Shown here in pieces: positions 45,471 through 54,076 of a stretch of 64,000 nt of DNA. The position numbers were made by a program, and so were the translations under genes. Origin of the DNA: Rhizobiales bacterium Ga0077537 (GTDB lineage: Bacteria; Pseudomonadota; Alphaproteobacteria; Rhizobiales; Hyphomicrobiaceae); NCBI GenBank assembly GCA_001464955.1, contig LNEM01000025.1:1-64000 (forward strand). The letters run 5' to 3'. The notes beneath the pieces are model-generated. The model was not told the origin of the DNA. It was given only the letters and a program-made list of their open reading frames with translations, and did no database searches. Position 1 is the first letter of the stretch; each line of letters starts with the position of its first letter.

Positions 45471-46612
45471 TCACGAAGCTGCTGATCGAGAGCCTGGATC
45501 GCCGCTCGGGTTGGTTTCTCGGCATCGTGGCCGTGGCCATGGTCCTGATCCCCATCCTCAATCTCGCCGTGCCGGAGGGCTCGTTCCTCCACGTGCCGAC
45601 GTACCTTGTGTCCCTGCTCGGCAAGTACGTCTGCTTCGCCATCCTGGCGCTCGCACTCGATCTCGTCTGGGGCTATTGCGGCATCCTTTCGCTCGGCCAC
45701 GGCGCGTTCTTCGCGCTCGGCGGCTACGCGATGGGCATGTACCTGATGCGCCAGATCGGCAACCGTGGCGTCTATGCCAATCCGGATCTGCCGGACTTCA
45801 TGGTGTTCCTGAACTGGAAGGAACTGCCGATCTTCTGGTACGGCTTCGGCTGGTTTCCCTACGCCTTCTTCATGATCCTGTTCGTGCCGGGCATCCTGGC
45901 GTTCCTGTTCGGATGGCTCGCGTTCCGCAGCCGTGTCACGGGCGTCTATCTCTCGATCATCACGCAGGCGCTCACCTACGCGCTGATGCTCGCCTTCTTC
46001 CGTAACGACATGGGCATCGGCGGCAACAACGGCCTGACCGATTTCAAGGACATCCTGGGCTTCCCCGTGCAGGCACAGACGACGCGCATCGCGCTTCTGG
46101 TGCTGTCGCTGGCGTTGCTGGCGCTGGCGTTCGCCCTCGCCCGTGTTCTCGTGACGTCGACCTTCGGCAAGGTGCTGGTCGCGATCCGTGACGCGGAGAG
46201 CCGCACGCGCTTCCTCGGCTATCGCGTCGAGCACTACAAGCTCGTCGTGTTCACGCTTTCGGCCTGCATCGCGGGTCTTGCGGGCGCGCTTTATGTGCCG
46301 CAGGTGGGCATCATCAACCCGTCCGAGTTCGCTCCCGCCAATTCGATCGAGGCGGTGATCTGGGTCGCGGTCGGCGGGCGCGGGACGCTGGTGGGCGCCG
46401 TCGTCGGGGCCTTCGTCGTCAATTTCCTGAAGTCGTTCTTCACCACGGGTGCGCTCGCGGCCTATTGGCTCTTCGTCCTCGGCGGCCTCTTCGTGTTCGT
46501 GACGCTGGTGCTGCCGAAGGGCATCGTCGGCGCCGTCGAGGAGTTCCTCGCCAAGCGTCGCGAGGCGCGTCAGGCCGCGGCCCCCGCCCCGAAACCCGAA
46601 CCGGCGGAGTAG
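45467..46612 (+). CDS. urtC: Urea ABC transporter permease UrtC
   Basis: A 381-residue LivM-type permease: ten or so helices, GYCGILSLGHGAFFALGGYAMGMYLM, the TTRIALLVLSL and IRDAESRTRFLGYRVEHYKLVVFTLSACIAGLAGALY blocks, and NSIEAVIWVAVGGRGTLVGAVVGA, which touches the ATPase. The tail is Ala/Pro-rich. The track's first 338 codons are a shadow frame of UrtB; ATG 45467 overlaps its stop. Partner of UrtB in the urea channel. Confidence 0.94.
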   Translation: MITKLLIESLDRRSGWFLGIVAVAMVLIPILNLAVPEGSFLHVPTYLVSLLGKYVCFAILALALDLVWGYCGILSLGHGAFFALGGYAMGMYLMRQIGNRGVYANPDLPDFMVFLNWKELPIFWYGFGWFPYAFFMILFVPGILAFLFGWLAFRSRVTGVYLSIITQALTYALMLAFFRNDMGIGGNNGLTDFKDILGFPVQAQTTRIALLVLSLALLALAFALARVLVTSTFGKVLVAIRDAESRTRFLGYRVEHYKLVVFTLSACIAGLAGALYVPQVGIINPSEFAPANSIEAVIWVAVGGRGTLVGAVVGAFVVNFLKSFFTTGALAAYWLFVLGGLFVFVTLVLPKGIVGAVEEFLAKRREARQAAAPAPKPEPAE

Positions 46613-46616
46613 CCCC

Positions 46617-47384
46617 ATGATCGAGGCCCTGACCCCGCCGAACGTCACCAATGCGCTGCTCTATCTGGATGCCGTGTCCGTGTCCTTCGACGGCTTCAAG
46701 GCGCTGCGCGAACTGTCGCTCTATCTCGAACACGGCGAGATGCGCGCCATCATCGGCCCGAACGGCGCCGGCAAGACGACCATGATGGACGTGATCACGG
46801 GAAAGACGCGCCCCGACACCGGCACCGTCTTTTTCGACGGCCTCGTGGACCTCACGAAACAGGACGAGGCGTCCATCGCCGAACTGGGTATCGGCCGGAA
46901 GTTCCAGAAGCCGACGGTCTTCGAGATGCACAGCGTCGCCGACAACATCCTGCTGGCCCTGAAGGCGCCACGCGATCCGTTCTCGTCCCTCTTCGGGGCC
47001 CGCAATCGCATCGCGCGCGAGCGCATCGACGCAGTGCTCGAAACGGTCCGCCTCCAGGATCTCGCCGGACGCCAGTCGGGTAGCCTCAGCCACGGCCAGA
47101 AGCAATGGCTGGAGATCGGCATGCTGCTCGCGCAGGACCCCAAGCTCCTGCTGGTCGACGAGCCCGTCGCCGGCATGACAGACGCCGAGACCGAAGCCAC
47201 CGCCGACCTGCTCCGGGACATCTCGCGCAGTCACTCCGTGATCGTCGTCGAGCACGACATGCACTTCGTCCGCGCCCTCGGGGTCAAGGTGACCTGCCTG
47301 CACGAGGGCTCGGTGCTCGCAGAAGGAACCATCGACGAAGTGTCCGCCAACGAGCGGGTGGTCGAGGTTTATCTCGGCCGTTGA
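46617..47384 (+). CDS. urtD: Urea ABC transporter ATP-binding protein UrtD
   Basis: A 255-residue LivG-type ATPase powering urea uptake. Walker A GPNGAGKTTMMDVITG, Q-loop region GRKFQKPTVFEM, signature LSHGQKQWLEIGMLL (an SHGQ in place of SGGQ), Walker B LLLVDEPVAGM and the H-loop VVEHDMHFVR are all present. ATG 46617, four bases after urtC stops. The family-typical replacement in the signature is normal for UrtD. Confidence 0.95.
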   Translation: MIEALTPPNVTNALLYLDAVSVSFDGFKALRELSLYLEHGEMRAIIGPNGAGKTTMMDVITGKTRPDTGTVFFDGLVDLTKQDEASIAELGIGRKFQKPTVFEMHSVADNILLALKAPRDPFSSLFGARNRIARERIDAVLETVRLQDLAGRQSGSLSHGQKQWLEIGMLLAQDPKLLLVDEPVAGMTDAETEATADLLRDISRSHSVIVVEHDMHFVRALGVKVTCLHEGSVLAEGTIDEVSANERVVEVYLGR

Positions 47385-47397
47385 GGAGGGAACGAGA

Positions 47398-47583
47398 ATG
47401 CTGCCGCCACATCTGCCGAAGCGAGGCAAGCGCCGCAAGGCGGCCGCGAAGCCCAAGCATTCTTCGACGTTCGCGCGCCGGGCGCCGGTGGCGCGTCAGG
47501 TGCCCGATATGAAGGTCCTCGGCCGCGAAGTGCCGGAGCCGAGGATCGTGGCTGCGAAGCTCGGGAGGCGGGTCCCATGCTGA
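47398..47583 (+). CDS. Small basic protein between urtD and urtE
   Basis: A 61-residue, Lys/Arg-rich ORF opening MLPPHLPKRGKRRKAAAKPKHSSTF. It has a strong ribosome binding site (TGAGGAGGGAACGAGA) and its TGA overlaps the urtE start by seven bases, the same coupling seen between the other urt genes, so it looks translated. No known domain was recognised; the composition suggests an RNA- or nucleic-acid-binding or unstructured peptide. It could instead be a leader whose translation exposes the urtE start. I am not aware of an assigned function. Confidence 0.5.
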   Translation: MLPPHLPKRGKRRKAAAKPKHSSTFARRAPVARQVPDMKVLGREVPEPRIVAAKLGRRVPC

Positions 47584-48272
47584 GCGTCGAGGCGCTGGAT
47601 CTCCACTATGGGGCGGCTCAGGCGTTGCGCGGCGTCTCCGTGACGGCGAAGGCGGGCGCGGTGACGTGCGTGCTCGGCCGCAACGGTGTCGGCAAGACCA
47701 GCCTGCTGCGCGCGATCTGTGGGCAGCACCGGTCGAGCAAGGGCCGCATCGTCTGGAACGGAGAGGACATCTCCGCCTTGCCCCCACACGAGCGCGCCCG
47801 CCGCGGCATCGCCTTCGTGCCGCAGGGACGCGAGATCTTTCCGCTGCTGACCGTCCGCGAGAACATCGAGACAGGGTTCGCTCCGTTGCGCCGCGCGGAC
47901 CGGACCATCCCGGAGTACGTCTTCGAGCTGTTCCCCGTCCTCAAGAGCATGTTGCACCGGCGAGGCGGTGACTTGTCGGGCGGCCAGCAGCAGCAACTCG
48001 CCATTGCCCGCGCGCTGACCATGCGCCCGAAGCTCATCGTGCTCGACGAGCCGACGGAAGGCATCCAGCCCTCGATCATCAAGGATATCGGCCGCGCCAT
48101 CGATACGCTTCGCCAGCGCGGCGACATGGCTATCCTGCTCGTCGAGCAGTATTTCGAGTTCGCACGCGACCTTGCCGACACGTACGCAGTCATGGACCGC
48201 GGTCAGGTCGTTCTCGCCGGCACCCGGGCAGAGATGGTGGAAAGCGATGTCAGGAGACGGCTCTCCGTCTGA
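47577..48272 (+). CDS. urtE: Urea ABC transporter ATP-binding protein UrtE
   Basis: A 231-residue LivF-type ATPase: Walker A GRNGVGKTSLLRAICG, GIAFVPQGREIFPLLTVRENI with the Q-loop, signature LSGGQQQQLAIARAL, Walker B LIVLDEPTEGI and H-loop LLVEQYFEFARDL. It forms the second ATPase subunit with UrtD. The ATG follows CGGGAGGCGGG and lies inside the small ORF's 3' end. It overlaps ureD by 26 bases, physically joining import and urease genes in one transcript. Confidence 0.95.
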   Translation: MLSVEALDLHYGAAQALRGVSVTAKAGAVTCVLGRNGVGKTSLLRAICGQHRSSKGRIVWNGEDISALPPHERARRGIAFVPQGREIFPLLTVRENIETGFAPLRRADRTIPEYVFELFPVLKSMLHRRGGDLSGGQQQQLAIARALTMRPKLIVLDEPTEGIQPSIIKDIGRAIDTLRQRGDMAILLVEQYFEFARDLADTYAVMDRGQVVLAGTRAEMVESDVRRRLSV

Positions 48273-49104
48273 CCGCGACAGCATTCCCGGCGCAAGTCCG
48301 TTGCACGCAGTACGCGTCGCGGGCGGGATTCGCGCAGGCTTTGCAGCGGACGGCACGACGACGCGTGCGACGCACCTGTCGGAGCGCGGCGGCTACCGAT
48401 TGGCGTTTCCATCGACATTCGCGCCGCACCTGGAGGCCCTTCAGGTCAACACCGGCGGTGGCGTCGTCGGCGGCGACCGGGTCGAGATCGACTATGCCGT
48501 CGGCGCCGGTGCCGACGTCGTCCACACCACGTCTTCCGGCGAGCGAATCTACCGGACGGACGGTCCGCCCGCCGAACTGGATTTGCATCTTTCACTCGCA
48601 GAGAACGCCCGTCTCGACTGGCTGCCGCAGCAGACCATCGTTTACGCGGGCGCGGGCCTCAGCCGTCGCATCACCGTCGACATGGCCTCCGGCAGCCGCC
48701 TCCTGATGGTCGAGATGATGACCTTCGGCCGCCCGGAAAGCCGTGAGCGCAAGGCGCCGGCCTCGATCCGCGACAGCTGGCGGATCAATCGTGGCGGTCG
48801 GCTTGTCCTCGCCGAGGAGATCAATCTGGCCGGCGAGTTCGGAACGGTCCTCGACCGGCCCGCTATCGGCGGGGGGACGCGCGCGTCCGTCATGGTTCTG
48901 CTGGTGGCGCCCGACGCCCGCGATCGGCTGGAGTTGGCGCGCGCCGCCCTCGAGGAGTATCCTTGTGACTACGGGGTGAGCGCGTGGAACGGCCTCCTGG
49001 TGCTCCGCGCCATGGCGGTTCACCCGGGCGAACTGGTCCGCGCCGTCACCCGAACGATATCGTTGTTGACCGATCGCGCGCTGCCGCGGGTATGGTCGTC
49101 TTGA
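48247..49104 (+). CDS. ureD: Urease accessory protein UreD (UreH)
   Basis: A 285-residue urease maturation protein, scaffold for the UreFG complex that carries nickel into the apo-enzyme. GGYRLAFPS is followed by the diagnostic NTGGGVVGGDRVEIDYAV, then TTSSGERIYR and LPQQTIVYAGAGLSRR. ATG 48247 lies 26 bases before the urtE stop; the track's 25 extra residues are a shadow of UrtE. Length fits the family. Confidence 0.93.
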   Translation: MSGDGSPSDRDSIPGASPLHAVRVAGGIRAGFAADGTTTRATHLSERGGYRLAFPSTFAPHLEALQVNTGGGVVGGDRVEIDYAVGAGADVVHTTSSGERIYRTDGPPAELDLHLSLAENARLDWLPQQTIVYAGAGLSRRITVDMASGSRLLMVEMMTFGRPESRERKAPASIRDSWRINRGGRLVLAEEINLAGEFGTVLDRPAIGGGTRASVMVLLVAPDARDRLELARAALEEYPCDYGVSAWNGLLVLRAMAVHPGELVRAVTRTISLLTDRALPRVWSS

Positions 49105-49126
49105 ACGTCACCGAAGTTGAGGCCGC

Positions 49127-49429
49127 ATGAACCTGACCCCTCGCGAGAAGGACAAGCTTCTGATCTCGATGGCGGCCGTCGTCGCCCGTCGCCGCCTCGA
49201 GCGCGGCGTGAAGCTCAATCATCCTGAAGCCATTGCGCTCATCACGGATTTCGTCGTGGAGGGCGCGCGCGACGGGCGCACGGTCGCCGACCTGATGGCC
49301 GCAGGCGCGCAGGTCCTGACGCGGGCCGAGGTCATGGAGGGCGTCCCCGAGATGATTCACGACGTGCAGGTCGAGGCGACGTTTCCGGACGGAACGAAGC
49401 TCGTCACGGTCCATAACCCCATCAGATAG
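49127..49429 (+). CDS. ureA: Urease subunit gamma
   Basis: A 100-residue small subunit: [50 protein letters not shown] is the canonical UreA opening, and [27 protein letters not shown] the canonical close. With UreB and UreC it builds the (alpha-beta-gamma)3 enzyme that splits urea to ammonia and carbamate. ATG 49127, 22 bases after ureD. Confidence 0.97.
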   Translation: MNLTPREKDKLLISMAAVVARRRLERGVKLNHPEAIALITDFVVEGARDGRTVADLMAAGAQVLTRAEVMEGVPEMIHDVQVEATFPDGTKLVTVHNPIR

Positions 49430-49441
49430 AGACGAGGTTCC

Positions 49442-49693
49442 ATGCGACGTCATCCGGCAGCACGTCTCGGCGTGATCATAGGGCTGGCCGCAGTCCCGGG
49501 CTCGGCGTGGGCGCACCCGGGCGCCCATCATCACCTCACGATGGCGGAGCTGATCGACCATCTCGCGACGCCGTGGCACGTGAGTGTGCTCGCGGCGGTG
49601 GCGCTGCTTGGCCTCGCCGCGGCCCCCGCGAGCCGCCGCTGGCTCCGCGCTGCGCTGGACGCGCGCCGACATCGGAAGGGGACGCGGCGATGA
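49442..49693 (+). CDS. Small His-bearing membrane protein between ureA and ureB
   Basis: An 83-residue ORF, 12 bases after ureA and overlapping the ureB start (ATGA), with ACGAGGT before the ATG. It has an N-terminal signal-like helix ([16 protein letters not shown]), then [22 protein letters not shown] with five His in a short stretch, a second hydrophobic helix ([16 protein letters not shown]) and a basic tail. The HPGAHHH motif just after a cleavage site resembles the N-terminus of HupE/UreJ nickel-related proteins, but the rest of that family is absent. Metal binding or nickel sensing at the membrane is a plausible inference; function is unknown. Confidence 0.65.
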   Translation: MRRHPAARLGVIIGLAAVPGSAWAHPGAHHHLTMAELIDHLATPWHVSVLAAVALLGLAAAPASRRWLRAALDARRHRKGTRR

Positions 49694-49995
49694 TCCCGGG
49701 CGAGATCATGACGGCGGCCGGCGACATCGAGATCAACGCCGGGCGCGAAACGGTCACTCTGGCCGTGAGCAACTCCGGCGACCGGCCGATCCAGGTGGGG
49801 AGCCACTATCATTTCGCCGAGACCAATCCGGCCTTGGTCTTCGATCGTGTGGCCGCACGCGGCTTCCGGCTCGATATCGCTGCCGGAACGGCCGTTCGCT
49901 TCGAGCCCGGCCAGAGCCGTGACGTGACGCTCGTCACCATCTCCGGCGCGCGCACGATCTATGGTTTCCGGCAGGCCGTGATGGGCAAGCTGTGA
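49690..49995 (+). CDS. ureB: Urease subunit beta
   Basis: A 101-residue subunit: [48 protein letters not shown] and [19 protein letters not shown] match UreB throughout. ATG 49690 overlaps the previous TGA. The track entry starts upstream in a shadow frame. UreB packs around the UreC core of the enzyme. Confidence 0.97.
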   Translation: MIPGEIMTAAGDIEINAGRETVTLAVSNSGDRPIQVGSHYHFAETNPALVFDRVAARGFRLDIAAGTAVRFEPGQSRDVTLVTISGARTIYGFRQAVMGKL

Positions 49996-50384
49996 TGGCG
50001 ACGGCGCTGTTTCCCGCGCGCCGGGTCATGTGGATGCCGCCCGATTTTCCCTGGCAGCCGCCGTCGCCCGGCAGCACCCATTGCTGCGGGACCATGACGG
50101 AGAGCCTCGTCATCGATTGCGGCCAGCACGACGATCCGTTCGACTGCCCGGACGTGCCGCTCGTTCATCATGAGGTCTTCGGAGAGTACGGCGTGCCGAT
50201 CCGCGATGATGGCATGAGCTATCTCGTGATCTCGCACTGCCCATGGTGCGGCGCGAGGCTACCGAACTCGTCGCGCGACCGCTGGTTCGACCGTCTCGAC
50301 GCAGAAGGCCTTGCGGACACCCCCTTCCTGGAGCTGCCTGTGGCGCTCCGCACGGCCGCCTGGCGTCTGGCCCCGCGGACCTGA
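49995..50384 (+). CDS. DUF6980-like Cys-rich protein in the urease operon
   Basis: A 129-residue product between ureB and ureC. The pattern [64 protein letters not shown] closely matches the DUF6980 family (CC-x-x-M, DPFDCPD, CPWCG-x-x-L-P-x-S-x-R-D-x-W-F). The paired Cys and C-P-W-C suggest a small zinc-binding fold. Function of the family is not known. ATG 49995 overlaps the ureB stop by one base, and ureC starts 14 bases later, so it is co-translated with urease. Its constant membership in the operon hints at metal handling. Confidence 0.7.
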   Translation: MATALFPARRVMWMPPDFPWQPPSPGSTHCCGTMTESLVIDCGQHDDPFDCPDVPLVHHEVFGEYGVPIRDDGMSYLVISHCPWCGARLPNSSRDRWFDRLDAEGLADTPFLELPVALRTAAWRLAPRT

Positions 50385-50398
50385 TCGAGGAAACACCC

Positions 50399-52117
50399 AT
50401 GCCCAACCGTATGTCGCGCGCCGCCTACGCCCAGATGTTCGGTCCGACGACCGGCGACCGGGTCCGCCTCGCCGACACCGAACTCGTGATCGAGGTCGAG
50501 CGCGATCTGACGATTTACGGCGAGGAGGTGAAGTTCGGTGGCGGCAAGGTCATCCGGGACGGCATGGGCCAGTCACAGGTGACCCGCGCGGCCGGCGCCG
50601 TCGACACGGTGATCACCAACGCGCTGATCCTCGACGCCGTGCAGGGCGTGGTGAAGGCCGACGTCGGGCTTAGGGACGGCAACATCGTCAGGATCGGCAA
50701 GGCGGGCAATCCGGACATCCAGCCCGGCGTCGACATCGTCGTCGGGCCGGGCACCGAAGTGATCGCGGGCGAAGGCAAGATCCTGACCGCGGGCGGCTTC
50801 GATCCGCATATTCATTACATCTGCCCGCAGCAGATCGAGGACGCCCTGATGTCGGGCCTCACCACCATGTTGGGTGGCGGCACCGGGCCGGCTCACGGAA
50901 CGCTCGCGACCACCTGCACGCCGGGGGCGTGGCACATCGGCATGATGATGCGGGCTGCCGACGCCTTCCCCATGAACCTCGGCTTTTCGGGGAAGGGCAA
51001 CGCGGCGCTCCCCGGCGCGCTGGTCGAGATGGTCGAGGGTGGTGCCTGCTCACTGAAACTGCACGAGGACTGGGGCACCACGCCGGCCGCGATCGACTGC
51101 TGCCTCTCGGTCGGCGACGACTACGACATTCAGGTGATGCTGCACTCCGACACGCTGAACGAGTCGGGCTACGTCGAGGACACCATCGCCGCCTTCAAGG
51201 GCCGCACCATTCACGCCTTCCACACCGAGGGCGCCGGTGGCGGCCACGCCCCGGACATCATGAAGGTGGCGGGACTGCCGAACGTGCTGCCATCCTCGAC
51301 CAATCCGACGCGGCCGTTCACGGTCAACACCATCGACGAGCATCTCGACATGCTGATGGTGTGCCATCACCTGTCGCCGCGCATCCCTGAGGATCTCGCC
51401 TTCGCCGAGAGCCGCATCCGGAAAGAGACCATCGCGGCCGAGGACATCCTCCACGATCTCGGCGCCCTCTCGATGATGTCGTCCGACAGCCAGGCCATGG
51501 GCCGCGTCGGCGAGGTGATCATCCGCACGTGGCAGACGGCGCACAAGATGAAGGTCCAGCGTGGTCCGCTGCCTGAGGACAAGGGGAAGGGCAACGACAA
51601 CTTCCGCGCTCGTCGCTATATCGCCAAGTACACGATCAATCCCGCCATCGCGCACGGGCTCTCGCGTCACATCGGCTCGGTGGAGGTGGGGAAACTCGCC
51701 GATCTCGTGCTCTGGTCGCCGGCCTTCTTCGGCGTCAAGCCGGACATGATCATCAAGGGCGGCGTCATCGCGGCAGCCCCCATGGGCGACCCGAACGCCT
51801 CGATCCCGACGCCGCAGCCGATGCATTACCGGCCCATGTTCGGCGCCTTCGCCGGCGCCCGGACCGCGACCGCGTTCACGTTCACCAGCAAGGCGGCGGT
51901 CGCCAACAATCTCGGTGACAAGCTGGGGCTCGCCAAACGCCTGGTCGCCGTCGAGAATGTTCGCGGCGGCATCTCGAAGAAGAGCATGATCCTGAACGAC
52001 GCGACGCCCGTCATCGAAATCGATCCCGAAACCTACGCCGTGCGCGCGGACGGGGAACTGCTCGTCTGCGAGCCCGCGAAAGTGCTGCCCATGGCGCAGC
52101 GCTACTTCCTGTTCTGA
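50399..52117 (+). CDS. ureC: Urease subunit alpha (catalytic)
   Basis: A 572-residue dinickel hydrolase. Metal ligands are in place: HIHYICPQQ (two His), LKLHEDWG with the carbamylated Lys, [13 protein letters not shown] (two His), the flap [11 protein letters not shown] with its Cys and His, and [10 protein letters not shown] with the Asp ligand. [27 protein letters not shown] is the standard start; ATG 50399 follows GAGGAAACACCC. The track's 52 extra residues are a shadow of the DUF6980-like gene. Confidence 0.98.
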   Translation: MPNRMSRAAYAQMFGPTTGDRVRLADTELVIEVERDLTIYGEEVKFGGGKVIRDGMGQSQVTRAAGAVDTVITNALILDAVQGVVKADVGLRDGNIVRIGKAGNPDIQPGVDIVVGPGTEVIAGEGKILTAGGFDPHIHYICPQQIEDALMSGLTTMLGGGTGPAHGTLATTCTPGAWHIGMMMRAADAFPMNLGFSGKGNAALPGALVEMVEGGACSLKLHEDWGTTPAAIDCCLSVGDDYDIQVMLHSDTLNESGYVEDTIAAFKGRTIHAFHTEGAGGGHAPDIMKVAGLPNVLPSSTNPTRPFTVNTIDEHLDMLMVCHHLSPRIPEDLAFAESRIRKETIAAEDILHDLGALSMMSSDSQAMGRVGEVIIRTWQTAHKMKVQRGPLPEDKGKGNDNFRARRYIAKYTINPAIAHGLSRHIGSVEVGKLADLVLWSPAFFGVKPDMIIKGGVIAAAPMGDPNASIPTPQPMHYRPMFGAFAGARTATAFTFTSKAAVANNLGDKLGLAKRLVAVENVRGGISKKSMILNDATPVIEIDPETYAVRADGELLVCEPAKVLPMAQRYFLF

Positions 52118-52125
52118 GGCCCACC

Positions 52126-52656
52126 ATGCTTCGCGCCACCACCGTCGTCCGCCGCGCCGTTCTCGGCAAGCGGATCACCATCGACACCATTACATTGGAC
52201 CGTGAGGCCCGCTATCGCCGCCGCATCGCCATGGCGACCGATCGCGGCCACGAGTTCCTGTTGGATCTGCCGGAAGCCACCTATCTGGCCCACGGCGATG
52301 CGCTGCAGCTCTCGAACGGCGCGCTCGTGAAGGTGCAGGCGGCGCCGGAAGCACTGATGGAGATCCACACCCACGGCCCTCTCGAACTCGCGCGCATCGC
52401 GTGGCACATCGGCAACCGCCACACGCCTGCCGAGATCACCGCCGACGCCATCTACATCAAGCCCGATCACGTTCTGGCGGAGATGGTCGAAGGGCTCGGC
52501 GCGCACGTTCACGCCGTGACCCGTCCGTTCGAGCCTGAGGGCGGCGCTTATGGCTCCAAGGGGCCGCTGCAGATGGGCCACCATCACGGCAGTCACGCGC
52601 ACACTCATGACCATGACCACAGCCACGGTCATCACCACAAGCACGACAAGGCGTGA
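52126..52656 (+). CDS. ureE: Urease accessory protein UreE (nickel chaperone)
   Basis: A 176-residue nickel metallochaperone. The peptide-binding domain spans residues 1-75 or so, the metal-binding domain contains AYHIGNRH-type sequence ([12 protein letters not shown]) and [29 protein letters not shown], and the tail is a His-rich string ending in [10 protein letters not shown] that stores nickel. ATG 52126 is eight bases after ureC. Confidence 0.95.
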   Translation: MLRATTVVRRAVLGKRITIDTITLDREARYRRRIAMATDRGHEFLLDLPEATYLAHGDALQLSNGALVKVQAAPEALMEIHTHGPLELARIAWHIGNRHTPAEITADAIYIKPDHVLAEMVEGLGAHVHAVTRPFEPEGGAYGSKGPLQMGHHHGSHAHTHDHDHSHGHHHKHDKA

Positions 52657-53420
52657 GCGTGTCAGAGCGCCGGCGCGATGGGGTGGGGGCAAACACGGCG
52701 CCCTCGGCCGACGAAAAGGCGAGCGATGCGGCCGCGCCGACGCTGCCGCCCATCGATCCGCGCCTGTCGGTCTGGCTATCGCCTGGCTTTCCGGTGGGCG
52801 CCTTCGCCTACAGTCACGGGCTGGAACTTGCCGCCGACCGCCGCTGGATCGCCGGGCGCGACGGCGTCGAACTCTGGCTCCGGGACCTTCTCGAGCGGGG
52901 ATCGCTCCGCAACGATCTCATCATAGCATCCGCGGCCTGGCGGGCGACATCGGCGTGCAACTGGCCGGATCTCGTTTCGGTCCACGATCTGGCGCTGGCG
53001 CTGCAACCCTCCGCGGAACGGCATCTCGAAGCCGTGACTCAGGGCAACGCCTTCATGATGGCTATCGCGGCGTCGTGGCCGAACACCGCCCTCGACGCAG
53101 CACGCGAAACGGCGGCCGGCGACATCGCTTATCCCGTGGCGGTGGGCTTGACGTCCGCCGCGCACGCGATCGACCTCGACGGCACGCTCGTCGCCTACGC
53201 CATTGCGTTCGTGTCGAACCTCGTCTCGGCGGCGATCCGCCTCTCGCTCATCGGGCAGACGGATGGCCAGCGCATCATCGCGGCACTGCTGTCGCCGATC
53301 CACGACACGGCCCGCGCTGTAGCCGGCACGACACTCGCCGATCTCGGGAGCGCGACCCTTCGCTCCGATCTCGCCTCTCTCGCCCACGAAACGCAATATT
53401 CGAGGCTCTTTCGCTCATGA
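52653..53420 (+). CDS. ureF: Urease accessory protein UreF
   Basis: A 255-residue all-helical factor of the UreDFG activation complex: [29 protein letters not shown] is the family signature, with [12 protein letters not shown] and [44 protein letters not shown] further on. GTG 52653 overlaps the ureE stop (GTGA); another GTG at 52659 is possible. It gates UreG GTPase activity. Confidence 0.94.
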   Translation: MSVSERRRDGVGANTAPSADEKASDAAAPTLPPIDPRLSVWLSPGFPVGAFAYSHGLELAADRRWIAGRDGVELWLRDLLERGSLRNDLIIASAAWRATSACNWPDLVSVHDLALALQPSAERHLEAVTQGNAFMMAIAASWPNTALDAARETAAGDIAYPVAVGLTSAAHAIDLDGTLVAYAIAFVSNLVSAAIRLSLIGQTDGQRIIAALLSPIHDTARAVAGTTLADLGSATLRSDLASLAHETQYSRLFRS

Positions 53421-54055
53421 CCGAAACGCTCCAGACACAGCACTCCCATGGCCCCCTTCGCGTCGGCATCGGTGGCCCCGTCGGCTCCGGCAAGACGACG
53501 CTGACGGCAGCCCTCTGTCGCGCCTTCCGCGACCGCTACGACATCTGCGCCATCACCAACGACATCTACACGAAGGAGGACGCCGAGATCCTGATGCGCA
53601 TGCAGGCGCTGCCGCTCGAGCGGATCATGGGCGTCGAGACGGGCGGCTGCCCGCACACCGCCATCCGCGAAGACTGTTCCATCAACCTCGCGGCGATCGA
53701 CACGATGCGAAAGAAGTTCCCGCGCCTCGATGTGATCCTGATCGAATCGGGCGGCGACAATCTCGCGGCCACGTTCTCGCCCGAACTGGCGGACCTGACG
53801 ATCTACGTCATCGACGTGGCGCAAGGCGAGAAGATCCCCAGGAAGGGCGGACCGGGCATCACCCGCTCCGACCTCCTGGTGATCAACAAGACCGATCTCG
53901 CGCCGCACGTCGGCGCTGATCTCGGCGTGATGGAACGTGACGCTCGCCGCATGCGGGGCGAAAAGCCGTTCGTCATGACGACCATCCACGATGGCGGCGG
54001 CGTGGCCGATATCGCGGCGTTCATCGAGCGGGCCGGCGGCTTGCAGGCCGCCTGA
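53417..54055 (+). CDS. ureG: Urease accessory GTPase UreG
   Basis: A 212-residue SIMIBI GTPase that drives nickel insertion. P-loop [50 protein letters not shown] with the nickel-binding [21 protein letters not shown] and the NKTD guanine motif are intact. ATG 53417 overlaps the ureF stop. It is the last gene of the urt-ure unit and converges on alaS, with 21 bases between and no clear terminator. Confidence 0.97.
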   Translation: MTETLQTQHSHGPLRVGIGGPVGSGKTTLTAALCRAFRDRYDICAITNDIYTKEDAEILMRMQALPLERIMGVETGGCPHTAIREDCSINLAAIDTMRKKFPRLDVILIESGGDNLAATFSPELADLTIYVIDVAQGEKIPRKGGPGITRSDLLVINKTDLAPHVGADLGVMERDARRMRGEKPFVMTTIHDGGGVADIAAFIERAGGLQAA

Positions 54056-54076
54056 GCCGCTCGCAGCACGCCCTCG

